Translations under genes and position numbers: made by a program
Shown: in pieces, positions 23,643 to 36,046 of the stretch
Numbering within the stretch: position 1 is the first letter of the stretch
How the letters are laid out: every line of letters starts with the position of its first letter
Notes under the pieces: generated by a model
The model's database searches: none
The model's input: only the letters and a program-made list of their open reading frames with translations
Told to the model about the DNA's origin: nothing
NCBI RefSeq assembly: GCF_029873635.1
Contig: NC_080419.1
Coordinates: forward strand, 77,918,931 to 77,982,930
Direction: 5' to 3'
DNA: 64,000 nucleotides
Source: Malania oleifera
Lineage: Eukaryota > Streptophyta > Magnoliopsida > Santalales > Ximeniaceae

Positions 23643-25513
23643 TGTTAGCTTTACTGTAATTCTAAGAGGGGGGGGGGGGTGGTGAATTGGTATTTTCAAA
23701 ATTTATCCTTTAGGTCAATCCACTAACAGTAGTATTACACAAGCCTAAAGTCAATTTAGTGCATATAAAATAAATCAATATAAATATACAGCGGAAATTA
23801 AACTACACAAGTAATTAAACTAAGCATGCACGATAAAACAGTAAATGGAGACGACACCAAAAAGGTTATCGAGGTTCGGCAAACTGTATGCGTTCCCACC
23901 TTAGCTAACAAGCACAAGGATTACACTATAAGCTCACTTAACGGGTGGAGTAGCACCTAATATAACTAGGTCAATTACCACAGGGCTGACCTCAACTTTT
24001 ACAAATAATCCTTCCCGAACTAGATTACCGCCCCCTCAAGCCACGCCTGGAATACAACAGTATTTTTCAATAATAAACTGGGTATAGTGATTATGCTTCT
24101 CAATCTAGCATATATGTACCAAATGTAATCAATCAACCACACATCAACAGTATAGGAAATTGTAAGCTCGATGATGTGATTTTGTGCAAGCAAACACTCA
24201 GTAATATATAATCACAAATATGCTCAAGAGTGTTCTAACAAGTTATTTTTCTGAAACAAGATATAACAAATCTCAATAATAGATTAGAGTTTCAAAGATG
24301 CTGATCAAATATTCAAACTAACTCAAAATATTTTCCTCAATGAAATAAGCACAAGAGTTGTTTGAAAAATATAGCTTGTAAAATACTTTACACACAAAAT
24401 TATAATTATAGGAATCTTACAATAACAATGCTAAGATCCTCAAGCTAATGAGTTTTTCCCAACACTAGATTTATCAAATTAAATCTGTGGGATAACTCTT
24501 GCTTAACTCTCCAAAATCAATAACAATCAACAAGAAAAATAATAAGAGTATTAAGAAATCAACAATGAAACAATAGAGTAATAGAAACTCTCACAATACT
24601 AGGATTGATCAAAGGAATGAGTGTATGAGAGTATTTGAAGTAGTATAGGCAAACTAAGCTTCTTGAGTTTGGGAGGATTTTTCACTAATGATCTTACTAA
24701 TATAATGCTCACAAATGAGGCCCTTTATATAGAAGTAGGGCAAATTATAACCGTTAAGGACATGTGGGGAATTATTAATATTGTTTTAAAACAAGTTAAG
24801 AAAATTAACCCCATTTAGCAGTGCTTAATTGCAGTCAAAATAAAACAACTCGAGAGTTTTCGGGTGCCCGATCCACGGTTCGGTCGCCCGAATAGACTCA
24901 ATTCAAAAAGTCATTTTTGAACGTTCGGGTGCCTGAGTGCAAGCTCGGTTTGCTGAACCAAAGTGATTTCCATTTTGTTCACGTTTTGATCACTTGGTTT
25001 AAAGTTCAGTTAATCGAACTCATGTGTTCGGTTGCCCGAGGCTATTTTGAATATATATGATTAGGCTGCTGAGTTGGTGGGAAAGGTCAGAGTCATGGTT
25101 CGGTTGCCCAAAGTGTTTTGAACACTACGGGTTCGGTCGCTTGACCTCTTACAGTTTTTGCCTATTAAGTCCAATTCATTTCAATTGATTCCCCTGATAA
25201 TGTAAGTGATTAGGAGGACTATTTTTTGCATTTGTGTAGGGACCTAGGGGCCTTCTAAGGTCTTTGAGATTTACAATATCCTACATGTATGACATGCAGA
25301 GATTATTACAGACCTTTTTCCTATAATTACTATTACCGACCCGAATATAATAATAATATAAATTACAACTAAAGAATATCTTTAGGGTCTTTAGACATTA
25401 CTTCATGTGCCATCAATTGATCTGCTAATATATACCTGCACATAAACTAGTTAGTCATTAAATACTTGAGTATTTGTCATTATCAAAATCGGGCATGACC
25501 TATGAGGTTAACA
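23643..25513 (-). repeat. SIRE-type 3' LTR (minus strand)
   Basis: The LTR lies next to a reversed polypurine tract (TTCTCCCCTTTTTATGATGAC from 25514), as in the full-length SIRE. It has a word cluster (about 24846-25145), a TATA on the minus strand (CTATATAAAG, 24723-24732) and a terminal G12 tract at about 23671. The left end is uncertain by about 40 bp because the terminal ATTCTAAGAGGGG-type string is partly duplicated. Confidence 0.75.
24846..25145 (-). promoter_or_regulatory. Palindromic word cluster, TTCGG/CCGAA arms
   Basis: At least seven related words. The clearest is TTCGGTCGCCCGAA (24879-24892), a 5-bp perfect stem around TCGC. Others include TCGGGTGCCCGA (24860-24871) and TTCGGTTGCCCGA. 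Read in the element's direction, the cluster ends about 110 bp before the TATA box. Confidence 0.75.
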
Positions 25514-27464
25514 TTCTCCCCTTTTTATGATGACAAATATACCATGCAAAAAGTGGGCATAGCCTTGAAAGGCTCCCCCTAACAATATGCATAATGTTAA
25601 AGATTTATCAATACAAAAAATTTTCAAGTTCGACCCAATTTTTTTCTCTTCTCTTCCCCCTTTTTTGGCAACAACAAAAAGGGCTATGAAACAAATAGTC
25701 ATAGGCATTGGTTATGATGCATTAATATACAAGATAGATTTGGGAAATTTTTAGAAATTTTGGCAGCATGCTGTTTGAAAATAGGAAATTTTCCTAAAAA
25801 TACTTGTATAGAAATTACTTGTTTTGAGTTTTTAAATTAACAGTTTATTCACAACTACTTAACCCAAACAGTCCAGTATGATCAAGACATAAAACATAAA
25901 TACAATCATCATCATGCAATAGATATAAATGCATTTCAAAACACAACCAAATTCATAAAGTTTATACCAATGAAAGATTTAAAGTGATACCAATTGTTAT
26001 ATCAATTGTTAGACTTAAGATTGTTAGAAAACTCCCCCTAAGTTTATGCAATCTATCAAATATCTAGGAGACATCTTTACTATGAATTAGACCTAGCTCA
26101 CATCTAATCTGTATGAACCTATCTCCTGGAAGTGGTTTAGTGAAATTATCAGTCCATTGTTCATTTGTGCACACAAACTCAAGTGCCACATCCCCTTTCT
26201 GCATATGATCACGAAGGAAATGATGTCTGATTTCAATATGTTTGGTTCGTGAATGTGAGATAGGATTTCTAGAAATGTTAATTGCACTAGTATTATCATA
26301 TTTAATTGGAATAGCATCATAGTGTAATCCAAAATCCATAAGTTGTTGTTTCATATACAGAATTTGAGCACAACAACTTCCAGCCGCAATATATTCTACT
26401 TCGGCTGTGGATAAGGTAACTGAGTTCTGTTTCTTGGAGAACCAAGAAACCAGAGATTGTCCTATATAGTGACAAGTGCCTCTAGTACTCTTCCTATTAA
26501 CCTTACTATTGGCAAAGTCAGCATCAGTATAACTCACAATCTCAAATGTAGTACGCTTAGGATACCATAAGCCTAACTCAACAATTCCAACTAGGTACTT
26601 AAGAGTTCATTTGACTGCTAATAGATGAGACTCCTTAGGAGCGGCCTGAAATCTATCACATATGCATACACTAAACATGATATCAGGTCAACTAGCTGTG
26701 AGGTATAGAAGGTTACCTATCATGCCACTATATAGTTTCACATCAACAAGGATTCCTTGCTCATCTTTATCAAGTTTGATGGAAGAACTCATAGGAGTAC
26801 CAAGAATTTTACCATTTTCCATATTAAATTTCTTTAGCAAGTCCCTGACATATTTAGATTGGCATATAAAAGTTTTATTTTTAGCTTGTTTAATTTGCAG
26901 CCTTAAAAAGAAACTAAGTTCACCCATTATGTTCATTTCAAATTCACTTTGCATGTATTTGGCAAACTCATTACACAACTCATCATTAGTGACTCTAAAA
27001 ATGATATCATCAACATAAATTTGAACAATAAGCATATCATCATTTTTGGATTTGATGAAAAGTGTAGTGTCAATTTTGCCACGGGTAAAATCATTTTCTA
27101 GTAGAAAACCACTAAACCTCTCATACCAAGCTCTAGGTACTTGTTTCAATCCATACAAGGCTTTGGACAACCGGTATACATGACCTGGATATTTATGATT
27201 TTCAAAATCATGTGATTTTTCTACATACACTTCTTCATTAATGTAACCATTAAGAAATGCGCTTTTAACATTCATTTGATATAATTTAAAGTTCTTAAAG
27301 GCAGCATAAGCAAGTAGCATACGAATGACTTCCATTCTAGCAACAGGAGCATAAGTTTCATCAAAATCTATTCCCCCTTCTTGATTATAACCTTGGGCAA
27401 CTAGTCAAACTTTATTCCTAATTACTACCCCATTCTCATCCTTCTTATTTCTATATGCCCATTA
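25514..27464 (-). pseudogene. Truncated SIRE pol (RT and RNase H)
   Basis: The minus-strand frames 27335-26688 and 26537-26064 encode Sirevirus RT ([15 protein letters not shown], intact YVDDIIF) and RNase H (STRGTC, LSTAEVEYIAAGSC, SRTKHIEIRHHF). Both are similar to the copy at 37.9-39.5 kb. Homology stops at about 27464 inside the WVFRNKK region and is replaced by unrelated LTR sequence, so gag, protease, integrase and the 5' LTR are lost. Between RNase H and the LTR only about 550 bp of non-coding DNA remains, without the envelope-like ORF found in the other copy. Confidence 0.9.
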
Positions 27465-28378
27465 TGTTACAATAATTGTATGATCATTAGGCCTAAGCCA
27501 CCATGGGTAATCCATCCATGGTCACCACAGGTTCCGCAACTGCTACTCCTCACGGGCCAACTGCTGTTGTGGCTGCAACTTGCAAACCTGAGCCACCAAC
27601 GACTTGCTTCTATTCTCTCTCTCTCAGTAAATTCTTATTCAAGTTTGGAACTTTTGTTCATTTGTTTGGGTGTTATTATGAAATTTTATTTCTCTCTTAA
27701 TTAATATTAGCTTTAGGTTTGAGTGTTGCTTGACCTAATTTTTGTAATTTGATTAAGGCTCGGTTTTGTTTCTAAAAAAATAAAATAAAATAAAATAAAA
27801 TAAGAAAAAAATATTTTTTTTTTGAAGTTAAATTATTAGTTGACCTTAAAATTTAAATTTTCTTTATTGAAGTTCGATTTAGTTTTGGTTTATTCTTATT
27901 GAAGTTCCCATTTTTATCGTATTTAGTTATTATTTAAGTTGTTAAAACTTTAATTTTTGTTCAAGTTCTTGTTCACGTTTGTGTTTGATTGAGTTTTTTT
28001 TTATTGCATGTTTTAATTACGTAGGAAAGTTATCATCTTGAGTTTTTATTCCGAAGTTCAACACGTATTTCAATTCTTACTCGGTTGTTAACGTAGGATT
28101 TTCGTTTCTCGTCATTAAATTCAGTGTGTGTTAGGAATTAAGATTTAAATTGCATGTTCGTTTAATTTATCGAAAGAAATCTTAAACAATCCAGAAAACC
28201 CGAATCTAAACTGTGTTCAATACCTTTTGTTTCTTATTTTCTAATTGGAATTACTTAAAATTTAAGATTAAACTAAATTCCCTGAGGAGACGATTTGGCC
28301 TTTGGCCTAATTATTGCATAACTAAACTCCTATAGTTGTGATAGCTTCCGAACTGCTCATTTTTTCGCATGAGTCAAT
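27465..28378 (+). repeat. Tat-like LTR fragment related to 15260-16869
   Basis: The last about 180 bp (CGAATCTAAACTGTGTTC to CGCATGAGTCA) match the 3' end of the solo LTR at 15260-16869. Upstream there are A/T runs and a short CT run at about 27613-27626. The left boundary coincides with loss of SIRE RT homology. No duplication was found. Confidence 0.6.
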
Positions 28379-29240
28379 ATTAAAGCTTGAAAACAAGATG
28401 GAGCTAAAGAAAGACAAAGCAAGAGAGCTCAAAGAAAGACAAGCATGAAGACCTAAGTGTTTAGAATGTCAAAAGTCATAAGTCTTTATGTAAGTACTTC
28501 GTATTTAAATATCTTATGGAAATATGTTGAAAGCTCTTTTAGGATTAATTATGGACTTAGAGACCTTATTTCAAAATCCGGAAAATGTTTTATAAGAAAT
28601 CAAAGTAAGAGAGTAAAAAGGATTTTTGAAAACTAAAATGAAAAATCTAAAAAGTGACTGCCCAAATGATTGAGATTCACCCTCAGAAGACTAAAGAATT
28701 ACTTTAGAAGACTGAAGAATAAGTTCAGTCTACTGAAGAATTTTCTAGATAAATCTTGAAGAGGCAGTACAACCTTAGAAGACTAAACCCTCAGCTCAGT
28801 CATCTGAGCTGGAACTTTAGAAGACTGAACCCTCAGTTCAATTGTCTGACCTTATGTCCAGTTCAAATTTTTCAGTGTGTTAAGGAACATCAGAATATTG
28901 AACTCGATACTTCAGTCATTTGAACACTGTTGAACGGCTAATTTTTTAAATGTTTTAAAAATCCGAATAAAGGTTTCTTTTCCCCCAAAATAAATGAAAA
29001 CTTAGGAAATACTCCAAGTAAAGTTGGACAACACGAAATTACTTTTCTAAGCCTATAAATAAATGGTTTTGCAAATAAAATTAAATATAGAACAAAAAAG
29101 AATTGAAAATTTGTTGCATAGCTAAAAGCACATCTTGCTATCTTGTTGGTTTTCTCTTGCTCAACTCTTTGCACAACCGAATTGCTGAATTTCTGAAGTG
29201 TTGATTCATCCTACTACTGAGTTCTTAGTTGCTAATTCTC
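28379..29240 (+). repeat. SIRE-like LTR fragment
   Basis: The segment has the word-cluster/TATA order: words of the CTCAG-TCAT-CTGAG type at about 28675-28925 and CCTATAAATAA at 29052-29062, then a leader. The LTR start and end are not resolved. Confidence 0.55.
28675..29062 (+). promoter_or_regulatory. Palindromic word cluster plus TATA, CTCAG/CTGAG arms
   Basis: AGCTCAGTCATCTGAGCT (28793-28810) is a perfect 7-bp stem around TCAT. Related words (AGAAGACTGAA, TTCAGTCTACTGAA, TTCAGTCATTTGAA) occur at intervals of about 30-60 bp, followed by a TATA box at 29052-29062. Confidence 0.7.
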
Positions 29241-29865
29241 ATTTAGGGTTGATATATAAACATTCATAGGAACACAAAATAGTGTTTCCCCGTAGAATAA
29301 TTTTAATTAATCAATTAAGCATCATTACTTTTACTCTTTTTCGTAATAGACATACCTTATACTGCATCTTGTTGTTTACTTATATTTGTAAAACATGCAA
29401 GCAGATTTTCTAAGCCTTCTCTTGTGAAAAGACATGTTGGAGTTTTGTTCATCTATAAAACACAACCTCTACAGTCCACATCAATAATTTATGAAAGGAC
29501 CACATCTACAAAAGCTGAGCTGCTACAAAATGTGTCATTTTCAAATGAGTGTGTCCCATGGGTGTGGAGTTTGGTGTTGTCTTCTTCATTTTTTTTTTCT
29601 ATCTCTCTTTTTGATCATCTAGCTGGCATTTTTTGTCTATTGGACATTTAAATAGTTGATGCCCAGTTAACAATTGCATTTATAATTTGCTTTACGAACG
29701 ATTAAACCATTATTATTAAGAAAAAAGACACTGTTTTGTCATGAATTTTGATTAAAAGTCACTTATTATTTTGATTTCAAAGTTCTTAAAGACCTCCTTG
29801 AAATTTTAAAACCTTTATAAACCTTTTTGACATTTAATTTTTGGAATACTTAAACCTCTAAAAAG

Positions 29866-29897
<32 letters not shown>

Positions 29898-30020
29898 TAA
29901 ATTTGTGTCCCTTTAGAAAAACTTAGGGAACGTTTGTGAAATTCTTAAAATTTTTTTTTAAAATCGTAAAAAGTAAATATCTTTTAATCAAGTTTGAAGG
30001 GAGGTATGTATCCTTTATCC

Positions 30021-30061
<41 letters not shown>

Positions 30062-30091
30062 TTGTTATTATTCTTTTGCAATTTAACAATT
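29241..30091. other. AT-rich spacer with (ATT)n
   Basis: Non-coding spacer. It has poly(T)/poly(A) runs near 29860-29895 and an ATT trinucleotide repeat at about 30020-30062. I recognise no gene. Confidence 0.55.
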
Positions 30092-30103
30092 TACTATGCA
30101 TAG

Positions 30104-30207
30104 TGTATCTATCAAAAGAAATGGTCCATGATCGCATAAATTGGCGGACAATGATTCATATAACCGACCCCACTTAGTGGGACTAAGGCTTGGTTTTGTT
30201 GTTGTTG
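30104..30207 (+). mobile_element. 5'-truncated Au-type SINE with 12-bp target duplication
   Basis: A 104-bp body carrying the Au-SINE 3' signature CCGACCCCACTTAGTGGGA followed by a GTTGTTGTTG tail. It is flanked by the exact 12-bp duplication TACTATGCATAG (30092-30103 and 30208-30219), as expected for target-primed insertion. The body is shorter than a full Au SINE (about 180 bp), and the 5' Pol III box A/B region is absent, so it is a 5'-truncated, inactive copy. Confidence 0.85.
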
Positions 30208-30438
30208 TACTATGCATAGCGTTATATTAATTCAGGTTGATTTCAATTTAAAATAATCAACATCCTCTTTTATATTACAACTTTGGATTCAAACTTTTAG
30301 TTAGTCTGGTGCTTATAGTAATTTAAAATTCGAATTCCATGTAAGGCCAATTTTAATTGTATATATCAGCTACACATAAAAAGTGTATGAGTGAATAATT
30401 ATTGTGTTTCCTCTTTACTTCGAAAGGCTCGATTATAA

Positions 30439-30848
30439 TGTTGGGGATGTGGCTCATATTCAAATCGAGGGCTTATAGATTGGGCTTATCTAGAGGATTT
30501 TCCTTAAGATGATAACTATATATGTAGTTTAGTTTTACTAGAACTCTTCTGTAGGCATTAGATGGTTATATAAACATCATTATGTAACCTTAGATAAGAT
30601 TAAGTTTCAAAGTTGTAGGCTTTGATATTGAGCATAGTGAAAATGAGGTTGCTGCTCCCATGGACGTAGGCTATTGCCAAAGCACATAAATATTGTGCGT
30701 TATAGTTGTGTTTTTTATTCTTTTTATCATTGTTTGATTGCTTCTTCGGTATATTTCATCATTAAGTGATTGCATTAGTGGTTATTGATTGTTTCGTGTT
30801 TGATTGTGTGCTTCCATTGTGCATGTTCAAGTTGAACGAACATCAACA
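30439..30848 (+). repeat. 5' LTR of copia element 2
   Basis: A 410-bp LTR from TGTTGGGGATGTGGCTC to AACATCAACA, followed by a PBS. The partner 3' LTR is not found: the right side of the element is lost beyond the second Tekay insertion. Confidence 0.75.
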
Positions 30849-30850
30849 AG

Positions 30851-30863
30851 TGCTATTAGAGCC
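30851..30863 (+). other. Primer binding site of copia element 2
   Basis: TGCTATTAGAGCC matches the tRNA-iMet complement TGGTATCAGAGCC at 11 of 13 positions, 2 nt after the LTR. Confidence 0.75.
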
Positions 30864-30869
30864 ATTGGT

Positions 30870-33552
30870 TCTACAGTGGCTGGGGTCTCTTCGATTAAGT
30901 TTGATGTGAACAAGTTTAATAGAATTGGTAATTTGGAGCTTTGGCAATGAAGGGTGACAGATCTACTAGTGCAGCAAGGAATGTTGAAGGCATTATATGG
31001 AAAGAAGTCGAACGACATGAACGATGCAAGTTGGAAGTAGCTTGAAGCAAAGGTGGTTCCACGACCAGGTTATGTATGGCCGATGACGTTTTGTATCATG
31101 TCATGGATGAGGACTCGCCGGCAGTGGTTTGGCTAAAACTAGAGCGTCGATACATGTCCAAGTCGATTTCAAACAAGTTGTATCTTTAGCAAAAACTTTA
31201 TTGACTTAAGATGGCGAAGGGTTCAGATTTGTCTCAGCACATCAACACATTTAATCAAATCATTAGTGGTCTGGGGTGAGTTGATGTGAAGTTCAAGGAG
31301 GATGACAAGGCGTTGATGTTGTTGTACATCGCGTACATATGAGAATCTAGTTACGACGCTGACTTAGGGGACAAAAACCTTGGAGTTAGAGGACATCACG
31401 AGTGCATTACTGGGGTTCCATCAAAGGAAGAAGACTAGCGATGAGGGTTCACATGGTGAAAGGTTCATGGCAAAGGGTAATCAAGATCGTGGGAGAGGCA
31501 AATCGTGGAGTGGATTGAGTGGTAATAGAACTCAGTCTAAGAGGAAAATGGATGTTCATTGTTTTAAGTGTAGGAAATAAGGGCACATAAAATCGGAATG
31601 TCCGGAATGAGAGAAGGAAATGGCAAAAGCTCAAAGGGGTTCGTCAAAATCCTTGAATATAGTTGAAGAAGGGGACTCGGGGAGCAGTGATGGTGAGATG
31701 CTTACTATTTCATCAAGTTCAGAATGCCTTACAGGTTCTTGGATCCTAGAATCAAGATGTTCTTTCCTGACGCCAAACAAAGCGTGGTTCACCCCTCACA
31801 AATTGGTGAGTCCTAATTTTATTCTGATGGGAAATGATGTAGTTTTTAAAGTTATCAGAATAGAGGATATCAGGATCAAGATGTATAATGGTGTGGTAAG
31901 GACGTTATGTGGGCTAAGGCATGTACCGAATCTACGAAAGAGTGTTATATCATGGGGTGCTTTGGATTGTGATGGTATAGTCACAAGTCCAAAGGTGAGA
32001 CGATGATGGTGTGTGATGGCGTATTGATGGTGATTAAGGGACAGAGGATAGTAGAGAATCTCTATGCACCGGAGGATAACACAGTTGTAGGTGGAGCTAC
32101 AGCTAAGAGTTATGAGTCAGGAAATACTATTTTGTGTAATGTAACCACACACAAAACGGTGGGTATTCTTAACTAAATTGGTTTCGATGTTTAGGGACTG
32201 GTGAGGGCAACATCACGGGTTGGACATGGGAATTTCGTGAGGTTTTCACAAAAGTTTTGGGGGTATCTCATGCGGCATAAGTTGGAGTTATTTTCCAGGT
32301 GTAACTTAGGGGTAAGGTGGAGTACCAGACTGGGAGAGAGTTCCTCAGGTCAGATATTGTTACTGAGTACATTGGTGTTCAAGGAGTTTTGTGAGCAGAG
32401 CATGGTGTATGCAAGATTTGCAAAGGAATTCATGGTGAAGTCAGTGAGTATGGTTTGTTTCTCGGTTAATCGATCGCCAAAGGAATCACTAGATGGGAGA
32501 GTTGCAGGAGAATCTTGGATTAGTTATGCGATAGAATTTGGAGGTCTAGCTCTGCAAATTTCTAGTGAGGTGGGATCTAGGGTTGGCATTATATCCGAAT
32601 AGTGCATCTTTCTAGTATATAAGAAAGATGGCTTCAAGCTGGGTGATCCAATGGCAAACATGGTGGTGATTAGAGGAGACATGCTTTTAAGTGTTAAAAC
32701 CATGGGACAACGTACTCAAGTAGATGAAGAGAAACGGGTGCTAGAAACTTGTAGTATCATAAATGAGCATGTTATGCAAGTGGAGTTGGAGACTTAGGGC
32801 AAGAGTGCAGGGGGTTCTAGCTCAAGAAACCTGCAATATCATAGGATAAACTGAAACAGAAAGGATATTGTGATGCAAGTGGAGTTTCAGACTTAGGGCA
32901 GATTTCCAAGGAGTTCAAACTCGAAAGACTAGAAGGATCACAATGGGCTCAGATGCACTATTAGGCCACTGCCCAGGTGTGATATGATTTCTTATGCAAC
33001 CATTACTACCAAGGAGGATCCTACTACCTTTCAGAAGGTAGTATAGGGCCAAGAGAAGGGTAGGTGGACAAGTGTCATGGTGGAGGAGATGGAGGTATTG
33101 TATAAGAATCAAACAAGGGGGTTGGTGGAGCTCCTAGAGGGGGAGAGGGAGATAGGCTACAAGTGTTCAAGTATTCTATTGTTTTATTTTAGTGACTTGC
33201 TAATTACTGGAAAGGTTCTGACTAAGGTAAATCAATTGGGCACTCTGTTAAGAATGGAAGTTGACATGAAGATTTTGAGTTCTGCCAAGAGTGTTCTTGG
33301 GTTGGAGATTCGCAAGGTTAAAGATACAAGGAGATTGGGATTATCTCAAGGTGGCTTTATAGCTATGGGGAGATTGGTGTTATCTTAGGGTTGTTTTATG
33401 AACAAAACTATATGGAGATTGTGGTTATCTCGGGGTGGTTTTGGAAATCAGGTGTTGGTGAGGTTTAGCTTGGTTGATGTTAAACCTATCACTAGTACAT
33501 CGTTCGCGAATCTAAGAAAACAGTCTACTGCTCAGTTGTCGAAGACAAACGG
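30870..33552 (+). pseudogene. Copia element 2: gag to RT, heavily decayed
   Basis: The gag region (30.88-31.6 kb) shows KFDVNKFNRIGN, LWLKLE-type helices and a CCHC knuckle (CFKCRK-stop-GHIKSECP, near 31560-31605) broken by TAA. The protease and pre-integrase region follows with HVPNLRKSVISWG (about 31920-31960). Integrase remnants include VNRSPKESLDG near 32465-32500. The RT is shortened: the first catalytic part is deleted after 33160, and the YVDD site reads YFSD (near 33186-33200). Many stops and frameshifts are present. The RT frame continues at 48426 after the Tekay solo LTR: KTNG at 33552 joins DIRVVSKVSYAS. Confidence 0.85.
33331..33451 (+). repeat. Local triplication in the copia 2 RT
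   Basis: Three consecutive 37-45-bp units start GAGATTG(G/T)... and encode variants of R-L-x-L-S-x-GGF (33331-33369, 33370-33414, 33415-33451). Copia element 3 has this stretch once (near 61665), so this is a secondary duplication. Confidence 0.8.
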
Positions 33553-34174
33553 TGTAACACCCCGACCCACCACATTGGCCTGGGGTGCTACTTCAGTGAC
33601 ATCTGTATTCCTAATACCATAATCATCATATAAAAGCAGCGAAAATAAATGAAACATCCTCAAATAAATTACTAGAGTTCTAAACTACCATCAAACATAG
33701 AGGTTTCCAAATACTTATATGACAAACCAAAGATAAAAGACAGAAATCAAACTTCCTTCATACAATTCACGTACAGCTACTAGACAAACTAAACTCAGAC
33801 CCTTTAGTCTGCTAAGCATGAACTATGGTATTTACTAAAAAGTAAAATGATCATTGGGGGGAGACACCTCTCAGTAAGATGAATTAAGTTAATATAAGGG
33901 TGTGGCCAACATGAAATTTAATAGAATTAGAAAAACATCCATTTCTCCATTTAACCAAAAACAACATTTGCAAGTTGTACTCACACCTATACTGTTGAAA
34001 ATACATATTTATTCCTACAATATAAACTAGTTCACTGAATAGATAATACCATTTACATAAATTCACATATATGTGCAAAAGAAACCCCTTGGAACAAACG
34101 ACATGATTAACCCCCGTGACGGGTTGTGCAGCCCGAAGGCTGGACTTAGCCTAGGTGATCAACCCAAACAAAGT

Positions 34175-36031
34175 TGAAATTAGGATAGCTTCCAAAGAGG
34201 GGGGGGTGAATTGGGATTTAAAATCCCCCCCCCCCTTTTTTATTTCTGTGTTATAACAATAATCTCACCTCAACCACAATCACAAAATTGATTCAGAGTA
34301 ATCACAACCAAAACAAAATAATCAATCACTTAATAATAGCCCTATAGTAATGTGTAAAGCTTGCTGAAATTGTATAAGCCCTGTTGTTAAATTCCACAAA
34401 CAACCTTCTTCCCAATGTTCAGCTTTTAAATAAACTTTCAGTTTACTAAGTTAAGAATGATCAACCAATGCAGTCCCTCTCGATTTTCGCAATCAATGCT
34501 GATCAAACCAAAAAAAATTACCTGCCAGTCTATTTTGCAACCAAACACTTAGAATTTGGAGTTTGATAAAGCATCCGCAATTTATAAATTTTTCTAAAAA
34601 GTAAAGAGTAGGGAAGAGAGAAGAACACAAGGTTTTATGAGGTTCGGCTTCAACACATCCTACGTCCTTGCCCTTGGCATAACCACCAAAGGATTCACTA
34701 TCACCGTTCCTTTACCAGGCGGAACAATACCGATTACAACACTCCTTGGTTAAAGCTAGAGCACATCTTCTCCAAAAAATATTCCCTTGTTTTCTCCAAC
34801 GTTTCAACAATCAAACCGTCTATCTATCTATTACAAAGATTTAAAACAAGACGTATAAGATTGCTCCTCAAAGAGCTGATTAGTACAGATTAAAAACTAT
34901 ATACTTCAGTAAATTCATAATACGAAATTCAGATTGAAGCTCTAGAGTTTTATCACTATAGAAATCTTTCAATAGATGAAAGAATTAACGATTGTAGTGC
35001 AATATCAGTGAGAAAATCAGCAGAACTTTAGAGAACTTCATGGATGTTGTGAGCAACAAAGAACTTTCAAAATTTCAGAATGCTTGAAAGAGAGTTTGAT
35101 TGCTGATTTGAAATCTTGGTGTCTAGATCCATGTAACTTGAGGGTATTTATAGATGCAGAAAGGTTTCTAACTTGTTCCCCAAGTTTACTTGGAGTAGGG
35201 TCCAAGTTTTAGATTAATTTGGGCTTCAAGTAATTGAAATTTTAAAAATATGCCCATTTAGTATTTTCCGCGAACCAGACGACTGTGTGCTCTCTGGTAG
35301 TCGTCTGTCCATGAATTTCAAATACAATTTTCACAAACAGAAAGGTGGTAGTCGCCTATCCTTAGGGTGACAGTCATCTCTCACTGAACAACTAAATTTT
35401 TAAAAATATACAGAAGAGTGGCAATCGGTTGACAAAACCCACATAGACGTCTCATTTTGCACTGACAGTCATCTGTCAAGTGCTTGACAGTTGTCTTTCA
35501 TGCTTCTATCTCTTTGTTTAGTAACTCTTAAAATGTTAGTCATCTATTAACCAGATTTTCTCATTTCAAGATATTTTTATTTCTCTCTTTTGTTTATTTT
35601 AGACTTAGAATCTCAATTTGGTTTTCTTTGAAAAATAAGTTCCAAGTCTTAAAAACTAAGGTCTCTAAGTATTTTTGCCTAATGAGCTTCAAAAAGAACA
35701 TTCATACTTAAATCAACTTGAAGTACTTACAAAACTTTGTTCTAAAAACAAATTTGACACTTCTTTGTTTTGAGTTCTTTTTGTTGCTGCTCTTTGATCT
35801 TTCAGTCTTCTCTGAGGTTTCATTGTGGATCACTTGCATTTATGTGAGGCTTTCCTTGTTCCTTGATCCTCGTGAACTTGTAAGATATGTCATTTGAAGT
35901 TTGAGCTTTTGGAATTTTCCTTTTTATTTCTGAAATCATCTTTGCCTGAAATAGTATCACTTGGAACAACATTAGATAACCTTACTTTGTTATCATCAAA
36001 ATCAAGAGTTGTAAGCCTAGCTAGGCCAACA
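34175..36031 (-). repeat. 3' LTR of the full-length SIRE
   Basis: A 1857-bp LTR. On the plus strand it runs TGAAATTAGGATAGC to GCTAGGCCAACA. Near its left end a G8 tract and a C12 tract (34198-34239) are separated by about 22 bp. Word cluster at 35278-35550 and TATA at 35145-35153 (minus). Confidence 0.95.
35145..35550 (-). promoter_or_regulatory. Palindromic word cluster plus TATA, GACAG/CTGTC arms (3' LTR)
   Basis: Words on a GACAG-NNNN-CTGTC plan include GACAGTCATCTGTC (35464-35477), GGTAGTCGTCTGTCC (about 35297-35310) and GGTAGTCGCCTATCC (about 35347-35361). On the minus strand they are followed by CTATAAATA (35145-35153). Confidence 0.8.
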
Positions 36032-36046
36032 ATCTCCCCCTTTTTT
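36032..36046 (-). other. Polypurine tract of the full-length SIRE
   Basis: On the minus strand AAAAAAGGGGGAGAT directly abuts the TGTTGGCC start of the 3' LTR. The same tract occurs beside the truncated SIRE LTR at 25514. Confidence 0.9.
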
